Assembly (NCBI GenBank): GCA_963816775.1
Contig: CAWFLX010000038.1
Location: forward strand, 1 to 64,000
DNA length: 64,000 nt
Origin: JAFAXD01 sp963816775
GTDB taxonomy: Bacteria; Pseudomonadota; Alphaproteobacteria; Rhizobiales; Xanthobacteraceae
Reading direction: 5' to 3'
Translations under genes and position numbers: made by a program
Notes under the pieces: generated by a model
What the model was told of the DNA's origin: nothing
Database searches by the model: none
Seen by the model: the letters and a program-made list of their open reading frames with translations, nothing else
In this document: piece by piece, positions 24,726 through 33,574 of the stretch
Layout: every line of letters begins with the position of its first letter
Position numbering within the stretch: the first letter of the stretch is position 1

Positions 24726-25007
24726 ATGAACAAAACCGATGTCATCAGGGCGGTCTCCGAAAAAACCGGCATCGACGCGGGCACCTGCGAAAAGGTCATC
24801 AAGGCTTTTGAAGAGAAGGCCGGTGACGTCTTGGTCGCGAAATTCACCGGGACCAACCACGCTGGTTTGGTGGCGAGTATTTCGGGAAAAACCGGCATTT
24901 CGCCCGAGAATTGCGAGAAGGTGTTGACCTCTCTGCGAGAGGTCGTAGGTGGCGGAATCATGGATAAGATCAATCTGTTCTTCAAAAGCTTGTTGGCAAA
25001 ACAATAG
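24726..25007 (+). CDS. HU-like protein made of two repeated helical units
   Basis: 93 residues with a clear GGGAGGG ribosome-binding site. Residues 3-36 (KTDVIRAVSEKTGID, then CEKVIKAF) match the N-terminal helix-turn-helix of HU/IHF proteins. Residues 43-76 repeat the same pattern (GLVASISGKTGIS, then CEKVLTSL), with about 11 identities over 34 positions. The beta-saddle and DNA-embracing arms of HU are absent. It is therefore probably a compact helical protein with two HU dimerisation-type units, perhaps a modulator of HU. It stands alone, convergent with the amidohydrolase. Confidence 0.65.
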   Translation: MNKTDVIRAVSEKTGIDAGTCEKVIKAFEEKAGDVLVAKFTGTNHAGLVASISGKTGISPENCEKVLTSLREVVGGGIMDKINLFFKSLLAKQ

Positions 25008-25019
25008 AGCCGCGACCGA

Positions 25020-25943
25020 TCAGATCTTCAACAATTTGCGGGCGTTGCCCGAGAACACCTTTGCCTCATCGGCCGGCGCCAGTTTGAGCGAGCGGATGAT
25101 CTCGACGCCGGCTTTCTTCAGCGGCTTGAGCGGCGGCGCATCGGTGCCGAAGACAAAGTGGTCGACGCCGACGGTCTCCATCGCGCAGCGCGCCGCCGGT
25201 ACGTGGTAGCAGGTCGATTCGAGATACATCATCTTGAGGTAGTGGCTGGGCGGATGCCGGATCAGCATCGGCTCATACGGCCCGAGGAAATATGCCTCTT
25301 CCTGCAGATTGTACGCATAGTCCATGCGGCCGATCATTTCGCAGATGCCGCCGCCGAGGTGGCTCGCGACCAGCTTCAACGCCGGAAGCTTCTCGAAGAT
25401 CCCGCGCACGATCAGCCGCGAGATCGCGAGCGCGCCGTCCATCGGGCGGCCGACGCTCGAGGCCAGCCGATAGATGTTGAGCCGCTCCTCGCCAAACCCG
25501 ACCGAGGGCGGATGCATGAACACTGGGATATCAAGCTCGGTGGCGAGCTGGAAGAACGGCAACGCGTCATCGTCGTCCGGATAATGCCCCGGCAGGCTTG
25601 AGAGAATGATCACGCCCTTGGCGCCATCTTGCTTCACGGCGCGCTCGAGCTCCTTGAGGAACGGCTCACCGCCATACGGAACCGTGGTGGCGAGCGCGTA
25701 GATGTTGTCGTGCTTGTGCGCGAGCGAGGCCAGGTACTGATTGATCATGCGCACGGTCGCGAGCTGCTGGCCGGCGTCCATGTGACGCAGCTCATGCCCG
25801 GGATTGCTGATCACGGTGCGATCGACGCCGCCCTCCTTGGCGGCTTCCAGCACGTTCTCGATCGTCATCGGACACTTGCCGCGCCAGATCGGGGCGGCAG
25901 CCATCTCGGGGGGCATGACGTGGGTATGGAAGTCGATGATCAT
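25020..25943 (-). CDS. Amidohydrolase 2 family protein (ACMSD/decarboxylase type)
   Basis: 307 residues of the amidohydrolase_2 TIM barrel. The metal ligands are visible as DFHTHVMP, FMHPP, a central SHLGGG and the late FGTDAPP. The family includes ACMSD, gamma-resorcylate and other aromatic-acid decarboxylases and hydrolases. Start at 25943 (MIIDFH) places the HxH motif at the N-terminus as usual. It follows the extradiol dioxygenase by 7 bases on the same strand, so it may decarboxylate or hydrolyse its ring-cleavage product. Confidence 0.85.
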   Translation of the reverse strand: MIIDFHTHVMPPEMAAAPIWRGKCPMTIENVLEAAKEGGVDRTVISNPGHELRHMDAGQQLATVRMINQYLASLAHKHDNIYALATTVPYGGEPFLKELERAVKQDGAKGVIILSSLPGHYPDDDDALPFFQLATELDIPVFMHPPSVGFGEERLNIYRLASSVGRPMDGALAISRLIVRGIFEKLPALKLVASHLGGGICEMIGRMDYAYNLQEEAYFLGPYEPMLIRHPPSHYLKMMYLESTCYHVPAARCAMETVGVDHFVFGTDAPPLKPLKKAGVEIIRSLKLAPADEAKVFSGNARKLLKI

Positions 25944-25950
25944 GAAAACC

Positions 25951-26973
25951 TCATTGGGCCGCGGCGGCCGGCCGCTTGGCAAACAGGTATCGCTCGAGCG
26001 TGAATGGCTCGCCTTCCGGCGCCGGGCCCGTCACCCGTGCGCCGGCGAGCGGCGTCGTCTCCTCGAACCAGCTGCGCGGCGGCGGCAGGCCCCACAGATT
26101 GTTGTTGCGCCCCGGCGTCACGTCGTAGCGCATGGGTTCGTCGTCAATATCGATGACCTGGGTCGCCGGCAGCAGAAGCTCGATCCGGTGCCCGTCGGGA
26201 TCACGCAGATAAACATAGTAGGAGTGGCCATGCCCATGACGGCCGGGCCCGTGCTCCAAGCACTCGCCGAGCCCAATGTTGCCGGCGATATCGAGCGCGC
26301 GCACCGCGTGGTGCATTTCCTGAATGATGTAACCGAAGTGATGGAAGCGCGGGCCGGAGCGCTGCAGAAACACCATGTCGTGCGGGTTGTCCTTGCGGTG
26401 AAGGAAAATGCCGACCAGTTTGTCGCTGCCGGCGACACAGACATAATCCGACGTGCGAAAGCCGAGCTCGAGGTAGAACCGCGCCGCGGCGGCGACGTCC
26501 GGCACCAGCACCTGGTAGTGATCCATCCGCAGCGCGCATGCGCCCTTGTGGGTATGGGTCTTGGTCTGCGTGCGCACATGCGACGGCATGCGCGCGACAA
26601 GTTCGAGCGGAATTCCGGCCGCGTCGTCGACGTGCAGGGTGCGGCCCTGGACTGGCACCTCGACGAAGCGCGCCGGGACGCCCGCGCGTTCAAAATGGGC
26701 AGCGGCCTTCTCAAGGTCGATGTCGTCGAAGACCCGAAACCCTACCCGCTCGCAAGCCGGCTCGCTACGGGTCTTCTTCAGGGTGAGGCTGTGATGACAG
26801 CGTTCCTCGACGCCGTGCAGCCAAAGCGTCGAGGCGTCCTCGGCGCTGACTTTCAGACCGATCACCTCGGTGTAGAACGCCTTGCTGGCGGCCAAATCGC
26901 GCACCGTGAACACGAGATGGCTCGCGCGGGTGACGTCGAACGGCGGATTGAAATTGGTCTGCGGGTGGGCCAA
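25951..26973 (-). CDS. Extradiol (VOC-fold) ring-cleavage dioxygenase
   Basis: 340 residues with two VOC domain halves. The N-terminal half starts RASHLVFTVRDL. The catalytic half has candidate Fe ligands His in RMDHYQVLVPDV, His in FHHFGYII and Glu in HRIELLLP. This is the 2,3-dihydroxybiphenyl/catechol 2,3-dioxygenase superfamily, which cleaves catechols beside the diol using Fe(II) and O2. The start is the TTG at 26973, eight bases after the Bug receptor stop; no ATG fits the domain. Operon order is Bug receptor, dioxygenase, amidohydrolase. Confidence 0.85.
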   Translation of the reverse strand: MAHPQTNFNPPFDVTRASHLVFTVRDLAASKAFYTEVIGLKVSAEDASTLWLHGVEERCHHSLTLKKTRSEPACERVGFRVFDDIDLEKAAAHFERAGVPARFVEVPVQGRTLHVDDAAGIPLELVARMPSHVRTQTKTHTHKGACALRMDHYQVLVPDVAAAARFYLELGFRTSDYVCVAGSDKLVGIFLHRKDNPHDMVFLQRSGPRFHHFGYIIQEMHHAVRALDIAGNIGLGECLEHGPGRHGHGHSYYVYLRDPDGHRIELLLPATQVIDIDDEPMRYDVTPGRNNNLWGLPPPRSWFEETTPLAGARVTGPAPEGEPFTLERYLFAKRPAAAAQ

Positions 26974-26980
26974 CGCAACC

Positions 26981-27970
26981 TCACGACTTGATCTGCACGC
27001 CGGTCTCGCGCACGACCTCGGCCCAGTTCTTGTAATCGTTGTCGAAGAATTGCAAGGTCTGTTCCGGCGACAACCGGCCTTGCTCATAAGCACCGTCCTC
27101 CATGCGCTTCCTGATGTCGGGCTTGTCCTGGCAGAGCAGGACCTCACGGTTGAGTGCCGCGATGATCGGCGCCGGCGTTCCGGCCGGTGCCAGCATGCTG
27201 GTCGAGACGAACAGCCCGTCAAATCCGTCGACCCCAAGCTCGCCGAACGACGGCACGTCGGGCATCACGCTCGCACGCCCCTGCCCGGTCACCGCCAACG
27301 CCCGCACCTTGCCGCTTTCGACGAGGCCGCGCGCATTGCCGACGGTGTCGAAGGTGAACTGCAGGTGGCCGGCCGCCGCCGCCAGCAATTGTTGCGTCGT
27401 TGCCTGATAGGGAACGTGCACGGCTTCGATGCCGGCGCGTCGCAACATCAGTGCCGTCACCAAGTGCCCGCCGGTGCCGATGCCGGGCGAGCCGTAGTTA
27501 AGCTGACCGGGCCGCGCCTTGGCGTAGTCGACGAATTCCTTATAGGTCTTCACCGGCAGGTCTGGATTGGCGACCAGCAGAAAGCGGAAGTTGAACAGCA
27601 GCGCGATCGGAACGAGATCGCGCTTGGTGTTGACCGGGGAGTTGGTGAACACCAGCGGTGCAAGAATGGTCACGCTGTTGGAGCCGACTAGGAGGGTGTG
27701 ACCATCGGGCGGCGAGCGCACGACCGCCATCGCGCCGATCGCACCCGACGCGCCCGGCATGTTCTCCAGAAAGAATGGCTGTCCGAACACGCCCTTCATG
27801 TAGTCGGCATAGAGCCGGAAATTCTCGCTCGGCCCGCCGGCCCCTGTCGGGAAAATCACCCGGATCGGTCGATTGGGCCAGCCCTCGACGCCGCTCTGTG
27901 CAAATCCCCGCGTTGACGAACCCGCGGCCAACGCCGCGGTGCCGGCAATCAGCCGGCGTCGTGTGAGCAT
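26981..27970 (-). CDS. Bug-family tripartite tricarboxylate transporter receptor
   Basis: 329 residues. Residues 1-25 look like a Tat/Sec signal (RRRLIAGTAALAAGS, then GFAQ). The mature part has the Bug signatures PNRPIRVIFPTGAGGPSE and NYGSPGIGTGGHL. These periplasmic proteins bind carboxylates for TctAB-type carriers, or act as orphan sensors. No tctA/tctB lies beside it. It heads the operon with the dioxygenase and amidohydrolase, so an aromatic acid is a reasonable ligand; that is inference. Confidence 0.88.
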   Translation of the reverse strand: MLTRRRLIAGTAALAAGSSTRGFAQSGVEGWPNRPIRVIFPTGAGGPSENFRLYADYMKGVFGQPFFLENMPGASGAIGAMAVVRSPPDGHTLLVGSNSVTILAPLVFTNSPVNTKRDLVPIALLFNFRFLLVANPDLPVKTYKEFVDYAKARPGQLNYGSPGIGTGGHLVTALMLRRAGIEAVHVPYQATTQQLLAAAAGHLQFTFDTVGNARGLVESGKVRALAVTGQGRASVMPDVPSFGELGVDGFDGLFVSTSMLAPAGTPAPIIAALNREVLLCQDKPDIRKRMEDGAYEQGRLSPEQTLQFFDNDYKNWAEVVRETGVQIKS

Positions 27971-28115
27971 GGCGAGCCTCCCGGATCCTTTATCTCAGCC
28001 CCGGCTAGAAGCGGAGTCTTGCCTCCGTTCCGATACGGAGATGAACGGTTGAGCACCGTAGCCTGAATTGTCTCAGCAGAAGTCGGCGCCGGTCAAGGCA
28101 GCCCAGTCGGCGCGC

Positions 28116-28838
28116 TCAGTCGTCGAGCTCCGGATAGTGCCGAAACACACCTTTCTCATCGAACGGCATGCGCCGCGAGGAGGCGAGGTAGGCTGCGATG
28201 CGCGTGCGCGTGGCAACGGCGTCGTGCAGCGCGACGAGCCGCGGCAGATTTGGCTCGAGCCGTGCCATAGCGCGCGGAAACGCGTAGCGCAGGCCGGCGA
28301 GGAGCTGAAACATGGAAAGGTCCACATAGCTCAACGCCGCGCCGACCATGTGGCGGCCGCCGTTACGCGTGAGCAAGGTCTCGAAATAGGTGAGGAATTT
28401 TGGCACGCGCAGCTTCAGAAAGTTCTCGGTGTAGCGCTTGGCTTCGAATTTCTGCTCCTCGTAATAGAAGGCGGCACCGACCGGGTGATGGGTGTCATGA
28501 ATTTCCTTGGCAAAGTCGGTGACCGAGAGCTGCAATTGGTGCGCCCATAGCCGCCCGGCCTCCTCGGCAGGCGCGAGCCCATGATGCGCGCCGAGGTACA
28601 TCAGGATGTTGGCGGTGTGACCGATCACCAAGTCGCCGGCCTTGAGGAACGGCGGCGCGAACGGCGGCGTCTTCAAGTCGGTTGCGTTGATGAGCTTCAG
28701 GATCGCCGGGACGCCATAGCCGTCCGCATCCGGCAGGCGCCCGACATCGATGTAATCGGCCGCAGCCTCTTCAAGCGCGAGCCGCACGAATTCGCCGCGG
28801 CCCTGGTTGGACGGCCAGTAGTAGAGTTCGTAGCGCAT
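28116..28838 (-). CDS. Glutathione S-transferase
   Basis: 240 residues. The N-terminal thioredoxin-fold domain starts ELYYWPSNQGRGEFVRLAL, with candidate active-site Ser/Tyr near residues 5-12. It continues to VIGHTANILMYLG, the conserved glutathione gamma-glutamyl contact region. The C-terminal all-helical domain contains LSYVDLSMFQLLAGL. The layout is close to sigma/alpha-type eukaryote-like GSTs. It is separated from its neighbours by over 30 bases on each side and may conjugate or isomerise aromatic breakdown products. Confidence 0.85.
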   Translation of the reverse strand: MRYELYYWPSNQGRGEFVRLALEEAAADYIDVGRLPDADGYGVPAILKLINATDLKTPPFAPPFLKAGDLVIGHTANILMYLGAHHGLAPAEEAGRLWAHQLQLSVTDFAKEIHDTHHPVGAAFYYEEQKFEAKRYTENFLKLRVPKFLTYFETLLTRNGGRHMVGAALSYVDLSMFQLLAGLRYAFPRAMARLEPNLPRLVALHDAVATRTRIAAYLASSRRMPFDEKGVFRHYPELDD

Positions 28839-28873
28839 CGGGTGTCTCCGCGATGTCGGTCTTCACGACGAGC

Positions 28874-29998
28874 CTACCCCTTGGCCAGCTCGCGCAACGC
28901 ATCATGATCGGGCGAAAAGCCAAGGCCCGGTACCTGAGGCAATGTCAGCCATCCGGCCTCGGGCGTCGGCAGGTCCTTGTAGATCCGCCGGCAGAACTCG
29001 TTCGCCAGATAGTGATGTTCGATCAGGGTGCCGTTGGCGAGCCCGGCCTGCAGGTGCATGTTGTGGAAGGCCCAAGCGCCGCCGTTCGCGATTGGAACAT
29101 TGAATGAAGCGGCGAGCCCGGCGATCTTGAGGCACTGGGTATAGCCGCCGGTGATCACCACGTTAGGCTGCACGTAGTCCACGGCCTCGTTCAACAGCAA
29201 ATCGCGGAAGCGAAAGCTCAGCCCTTCGTTCTGCCCGCAGGCGAGCCGGACGCCGCCTTGCTTGCGCAACTGCGCCATCGAGAGCACGTCGTTCTGGGTG
29301 ATCGGCTCCTCGAAGAACGAAATGTTGCACTCGCGGATCATCTCGACGAGGCGGAGCGCGTGGTAAAGGTCGAGGCTGCAATTGGCATCGATGAAAAGCT
29401 CAACGTCGGGCCCGACCGCCGCGCGCACGGCGCGCACCCGCGCCGCATCCTCGCGGATAAGATCGCTCAGCGGCTTGCTGTCGCGCCGGGCGAGCCCTTC
29501 GTGCGCAACCGTCATCTTCAGACGCGTAAAGCCATTCGCGACCCAGAACTTCGCCGCCTCGGCCAGCTCCTCGCGATCGAAGAAGTGAAACCCGAACGTG
29601 ACATAGACCGGCACGCGCTCGCGTGCGCCGCCGAGCAGCCGCCATACCGGCTGGCCCAGCGCTTTGCCCTTGAGGTCCCAGAGCGCGACGTCGATTGCGG
29701 CGAGCGCATGCGCCCCGTAGCCAGTCTGGCCGCGCGGCAGCATGGTCCAATAAAGCTTGTCCCAGATCCGTTCATGCGCGAGCGGATCGTCGCCCACGAT
29801 GGCGGGAGCCGCGACCTCATCGATGATATGTGCGATCACGCCTTCGTCGGTGATGGAGGTGAACCCGTGGCCGACGAGGCCGGCGTCGGTCTCGATCTCG
29901 ACCAGGCAGCCCGACATGGCGGCCGGCCGCGACGCCCCCACGAGCGTGATGTTGAGCGGCACGTTGACCGGGGTGGCGGTGATTTTTGCGATTTTCAT
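28874..29998 (-). CDS. Mandelate racemase/muconate lactonizing enzyme family protein
   Basis: 374 residues of the enolase superfamily. The capping domain begins MKIAKITATPVNVPL. The barrel shows FTRLKMTVAHEG (Lys of a K-x-K-like motif partly lost), metal ligands Asp in LFIDANCSLD, Glu in SFFEEPI and Glu in ACGQNEG, and a late NGGAWAFHNMHLQAG with a candidate His. Start at 29998 gives the conserved first strand. Enzymes of this group dehydrate sugar acids or lactonise muconates; which applies here cannot be told. Confidence 0.85.
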   Translation of the reverse strand: MKIAKITATPVNVPLNITLVGASRPAAMSGCLVEIETDAGLVGHGFTSITDEGVIAHIIDEVAAPAIVGDDPLAHERIWDKLYWTMLPRGQTGYGAHALAAIDVALWDLKGKALGQPVWRLLGGARERVPVYVTFGFHFFDREELAEAAKFWVANGFTRLKMTVAHEGLARRDSKPLSDLIREDAARVRAVRAAVGPDVELFIDANCSLDLYHALRLVEMIRECNISFFEEPITQNDVLSMAQLRKQGGVRLACGQNEGLSFRFRDLLLNEAVDYVQPNVVITGGYTQCLKIAGLAASFNVPIANGGAWAFHNMHLQAGLANGTLIEHHYLANEFCRRIYKDLPTPEAGWLTLPQVPGLGFSPDHDALRELAKG

Positions 29999-30187
29999 GA
30001 GCTGAATGCGCGGAGCACGTGGAGGGATCGCATCCTCGCGCGCGGCCGTGAGAATCGCAATGGTTCGAATCGTGGCGTCAGTTTTGAGCCGGCAGAGCAA
30101 GCGAATTGCCTGATCGCAACCTCTTGGCGGGTTCGTCAATTGCCATGGCGGACTGCAGAGTAATCAGGCTGCACCTTGAATCCGATG

Positions 30188-30847
30188 TCATGGCCGCGCC
30201 TCCCGGAACAAACCCATCTGCCGGATCAGCAATCCGAACCGCGGATGCACTACGTCGAGCGTGAAGCTGAAGCGCCCGTCAGCACATTCGGCGTGGGTCA
30301 CCGTCAGCGCGCCGGGAGTGAGCCAGGTCGGCAGCCGGATGCGCAGCCCGAAGAATTCGACGAAGTAATCGCGGCTGCGAAAGACGAGCGCATCGTCCTT
30401 GACCTCCATGGTCAGCGTCATGCCGACGCCGTGGCCGACGTGCTCCTCGAGCCCGGTTGGACCGGCAAACCGCTTGGACGAGTGGACGATTTGCGGAAAG
30501 CGGCGGCGGCGCGCGTAGAGGCGGGTCCAGATCTGACCCCCGTTCGGCATGTCCTCCGTGACGCTCACGACGCTCGGCACGTGGGTGTCGCGACCGACCG
30601 GAAACGGCGAGCCGATCAAGCGGGCCGCATGCGCCAGCAGCCAACCCGCCATATTCGTGCGGGTCTCGAGAATTTCGCCGACGTAGACCGCGGTGTTGCC
30701 ATCGGCGAGCCGTCGCGAGAACCGGCGCCGGATCTGGATCGGCAGCGTTGCCCAGTCGTCATCGGCGATGAGCGCCCGGAAGCGCAGATCGCCGAGGGTC
30801 TCGTCCGTACCGATTGCGGCTCGCGCGGCGACAGGGCTCGGTTTCAT
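30188..30847 (-). CDS. DUF4166 domain protein
   Basis: 219 residues. The chain matches DUF4166: LADGNTAVYVGEILETRTNMAGWLLAHAARLIGSP, with variants, then HVPSVVSVTEDMPNGGQIWTR and a C-terminal beta-rich part. DUF4166 is often fused to or next to saccharopine-dehydrogenase-like or short-chain dehydrogenase proteins; its function is unknown. It follows the GbsR regulator by 15 bases on the same strand and is probably in its transcript and under its control. Confidence 0.75.
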   Translation of the reverse strand: MKPSPVAARAAIGTDETLGDLRFRALIADDDWATLPIQIRRRFSRRLADGNTAVYVGEILETRTNMAGWLLAHAARLIGSPFPVGRDTHVPSVVSVTEDMPNGGQIWTRLYARRRRFPQIVHSSKRFAGPTGLEEHVGHGVGMTLTMEVKDDALVFRSRDYFVEFFGLRIRLPTWLTPGALTVTHAECADGRFSFTLDVVHPRFGLLIRQMGLFREARP

Positions 30848-30862
30848 CGCTGCCCTCCGGTT

Positions 30863-31426
30863 TCAGGTCTTCTTCTTTCCGACCGGCAACAGGCTGAAAA
30901 CCTTGGCGCCGAGTTGCACCAGCGTTGCGAGCTTCGTTCGCTCCACCGTGAGCATCTGGGCGTAGAAGCCGTCCATCATGTTGACGAAGTCGAGCATGGC
31001 TTTCAGCCGCGCCTGCGCGACCTCACCTACGCCCGGATCGCGCGCCGCGTTGGCCGTGCACGACTTCAATGCAGCCACCGCCGGATCGATCTCTCGCTCC
31101 TTGCGGCCGGCGGCGATGCGCATGAACATTTCCCACAGGGCGATCTCGGCCTCGAAGTGGTCGCGCCGGTCATTGCGGACCGGCACCCGCCGGATAAGGT
31201 TCCAAGCCTGTAGTTCCTTGATCGAGTTGGAGACGTTGGAGCGCGCCATCCCCAAGGTCTCTGCGATGTCGTCGGCGGTGAGCGGGCGGGCGCTGAGGTA
31301 GAGCAGCGCATGGATCTGGGCGACTGATCTGTTCACCCCCCAATGGCTGCCCATGTCGCCCCAGTGCAGGATGAACTGCTCGACGGGAGCCGGTAGCTTT
31401 GCTGCATATTCTGATATTTCTGTCAT
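30863..31426 (-). CDS. GbsR/MarR-type winged-helix transcriptional regulator
   Basis: 187 residues from the ATG at 31426. The HTH runs ALLYLSARPLTADDIAETLGMARSNVSNSIKELQ-like and is followed by a wing with RRVPVRNDRRDHFEAE, the GbsR subfamily layout with a long helical C-terminus for dimerisation. A TTG at 31444 could extend it by six residues. The start codon lies at the centre of a perfect 32-bp palindrome, so autoregulation is likely. No Shine-Dalgarno is visible before the ATG, which may mean a leaderless message. Confidence 0.82.
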   Translation of the reverse strand: MTEISEYAAKLPAPVEQFILHWGDMGSHWGVNRSVAQIHALLYLSARPLTADDIAETLGMARSNVSNSIKELQAWNLIRRVPVRNDRRDHFEAEIALWEMFMRIAAGRKEREIDPAVAALKSCTANAARDPGVGEVAQARLKAMLDFVNMMDGFYAQMLTVERTKLATLVQLGAKVFSLLPVGKKKT

Positions 31427-31441
31427 AACAGAAATATCAGA
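31410..31441 (-). promoter_or_regulatory. Perfect 14+4+14 palindrome over the GbsR start codon (probable operator)
   Basis: TCTGATATTTCTGT (31410-31423) and ACAGAAATATCAGA (31428-31441) are exact reverse complements with the 4-base spacer CATA. The ATG of the regulator (31424-31426) is in the spacer. The block is AT-rich in a GC-rich setting, as expected for a dimeric winged-helix operator overlapping transcription or translation initiation. Confidence 0.75.
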
Positions 31442-31585
31442 CAAAAGAGACGCAGAGTCAAGGGGGGCCGCGACGCTGCCGCGCGGTTATTGATTGGCCG
31501 CCATTTGATTTGAGTGATTGCGTCGCGGCCGAGAAAATTCGCGCCGCGCTACGGCCCGGGCAAATTACCCGGTTCCCGGCCGCCG

Positions 31586-33412
31586 CTACTCCGCCGCTAC
31601 ACTCGCCGCGTGGGGGTGATGCGCGTCGGTTTCGACCCGGATCGCGTCCTCGCGCCGCTTGCGCGCCAGCGCGGCCTCGCCGCCGCTGGTGGCGTGATAG
31701 AGATCGAGCGCCTCGAACTCGTCGGCCTTCGGCGGCGTGATCGCAACGTCGGTGTAAGTCCAGCGGTCGGGCGCAGCCATCACCTCTTTGTAGGTCTTGC
31801 GCGCCCGCCAGTAGACCATCGCGTATTTGGATAGCTTGATCGCCGTCCCGATCCAGTAGCGCGGATAGAACACGAGCGGACTTTCGCGCCGGAAACTCGA
31901 CCGCCGGTCACGCCGGTATTTCAGTCGCACGGCGCCGCCTTCGAGCGGGTGCACGCCCTCGAACAGGATCATGAGCAGGAACCACAGGATGGTGGTCAGC
32001 GTCGTGTTCGGTCGGCTGACCTTGCTGGCGGCGCAACGGCGCAGGATCGTGCGCAGGTGCTCGGGCGTGTAGTAGGCGAGCCAGGCAGCCCGGTAGGCCT
32101 CTTCCCACTCACGATCCGACATCTTCCCATGATGGGAAACCCGGTGGTTGAGGTCGTATTTGTTGAGATCGCCATCCATCCACACGCCCTGGCTCAAGAG
32201 CCGCTTGTGGTCTTCGGAGCCGGGCAATGGGGTGAGGAAAAAGAACTCCAGGATATCGATCGGCAGCTCGCGCTTGATGATCTCGATGTCGCGCAGGATC
32301 GATTCCTTGGTATCGGCCGGGAACCCAAGGATGTAGCCCGCATAAGTGATGGCGCCATGATCGCGCCACTTCTGCAACATCACCCGATAGTCGGTGATCT
32401 TGTTCTGGCGTTTCTTGGCGGCCAGCAGGTTGTCGGGGTTGATGTTCTCCAGCCCGATAAACACGCGGCGCACGCCGGCGCGGCTCGCCTTCTCAATGAA
32501 GTTCGGAATCTTGTGGCAGAGCGTGTCGACCTGGATGGTGAAGCCGATATTCATCTTCTCGCCCTCGCGCATTGCGATCAGGCGATCGAACAGCGGCTCC
32601 CATTGCCGGTTGCGGGCGAAATTGTCGTCGGTGATGAAGAAGCGCTTGATGCCCTGGGCGTAGTTCTCGCGCACGATGTTCTCGAGATCGTCCGCGCTAC
32701 GGAACCGGCTTTTGCGGCCCTGCACATTGATGATGGTGCAGAACGAGCACTGGTAGGGGCAGCCGCGCCCGAGGTCGATGCTCGAGAGCGAGCCCGACGT
32801 ACGGCTCACGTGCTGCACCGGCAAGATCGGCGCCGGCTCGCCCTCGAGTGAGGGCAGATCGTCCATATAGTTGTAGATTGGCTGCAGTTTGCCCGCATAG
32901 GCGTCGCGCAACACGCTATCGAGGCGGCTGTTCTCGGCCTCGCCGCAGAAGAACGAGATGCCCATCGCCTGGGCGTCGCGCATCTCTTTCGGCATCTCGG
33001 GCAGCATGGCGGTGCAGCCCGACACATGGAAGCCGCCGATGCTGACCGGGAAGCCGGCGGCAAGAAACGGCTGCGCCAGGTCGACGGCCCGGGCGAACTG
33101 ATTCGACTGAACGCCCACGAGACCGATCAGGACGCGCCCACCCTCTTGGCGCACCATGCGGATGATCTTGTCGGGCCGCACCCGCCGGTTGGTTTCATCA
33201 TAGGTGTGCAGGCGGATTTCGACCCCCTCGCCAAGCACTTGGCGCGCACGCGCATCCTCCGCTAACCCATTGAGGCAAGCGAGCGTATTGGATGGGATCG
33301 CCGAGCGCAGCCACTGAATTGGATAGCCGTCGTCGTCGTAATGGGTCGGCTTGATCATCACGAAGTGAAACAACGGCGCGGCGGCACTGGTCGCGCTCTC
33401 AATCCCCATCAT
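31586..33412 (-). CDS. B12-binding radical SAM protein, substrate unknown
   Basis: About 608 residues. A cobalamin-type Rossmann domain covers roughly 60-170 (VLIGLVGVQSNQFARAV, FPVSIGGFHVSG). The radical SAM core has C218-x3-C222-x2-C225 (RGCPYQCSFC) and continues with FFITDDNFARN and FIGLENINPDNL, typical of B12-dependent methylase or ring-modifying enzymes. The C-terminal 180 residues are helical. Two consecutive ATGs (33412 and 33409) follow an AAGGAAG site; the second has better spacing. It runs away from the molybdenum hydroxylase gene. Confidence 0.8.
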   Translation of the reverse strand: MMGIESATSAAAPLFHFVMIKPTHYDDDGYPIQWLRSAIPSNTLACLNGLAEDARARQVLGEGVEIRLHTYDETNRRVRPDKIIRMVRQEGGRVLIGLVGVQSNQFARAVDLAQPFLAAGFPVSIGGFHVSGCTAMLPEMPKEMRDAQAMGISFFCGEAENSRLDSVLRDAYAGKLQPIYNYMDDLPSLEGEPAPILPVQHVSRTSGSLSSIDLGRGCPYQCSFCTIINVQGRKSRFRSADDLENIVRENYAQGIKRFFITDDNFARNRQWEPLFDRLIAMREGEKMNIGFTIQVDTLCHKIPNFIEKASRAGVRRVFIGLENINPDNLLAAKKRQNKITDYRVMLQKWRDHGAITYAGYILGFPADTKESILRDIEIIKRELPIDILEFFFLTPLPGSEDHKRLLSQGVWMDGDLNKYDLNHRVSHHGKMSDREWEEAYRAAWLAYYTPEHLRTILRRCAASKVSRPNTTLTTILWFLLMILFEGVHPLEGGAVRLKYRRDRRSSFRRESPLVFYPRYWIGTAIKLSKYAMVYWRARKTYKEVMAAPDRWTYTDVAITPPKADEFEALDLYHATSGGEAALARKRREDAIRVETDAHHPHAASVAAE

Positions 33413-33574
33413 GCTTCCTTTGCATCGGCTCGCCCCCAGGGTGGTAGGGAACCTAGCACCGATTGGCAACCCCAACCAGCTTGCACTTCCATGGGGTTAC
33501 GGCTCAAATAGCCGGGAAGCGCCGGAGCCCTCGCGGGGCTCGCCATCATCATCAGGCCAGACCAGGGGGACGCC

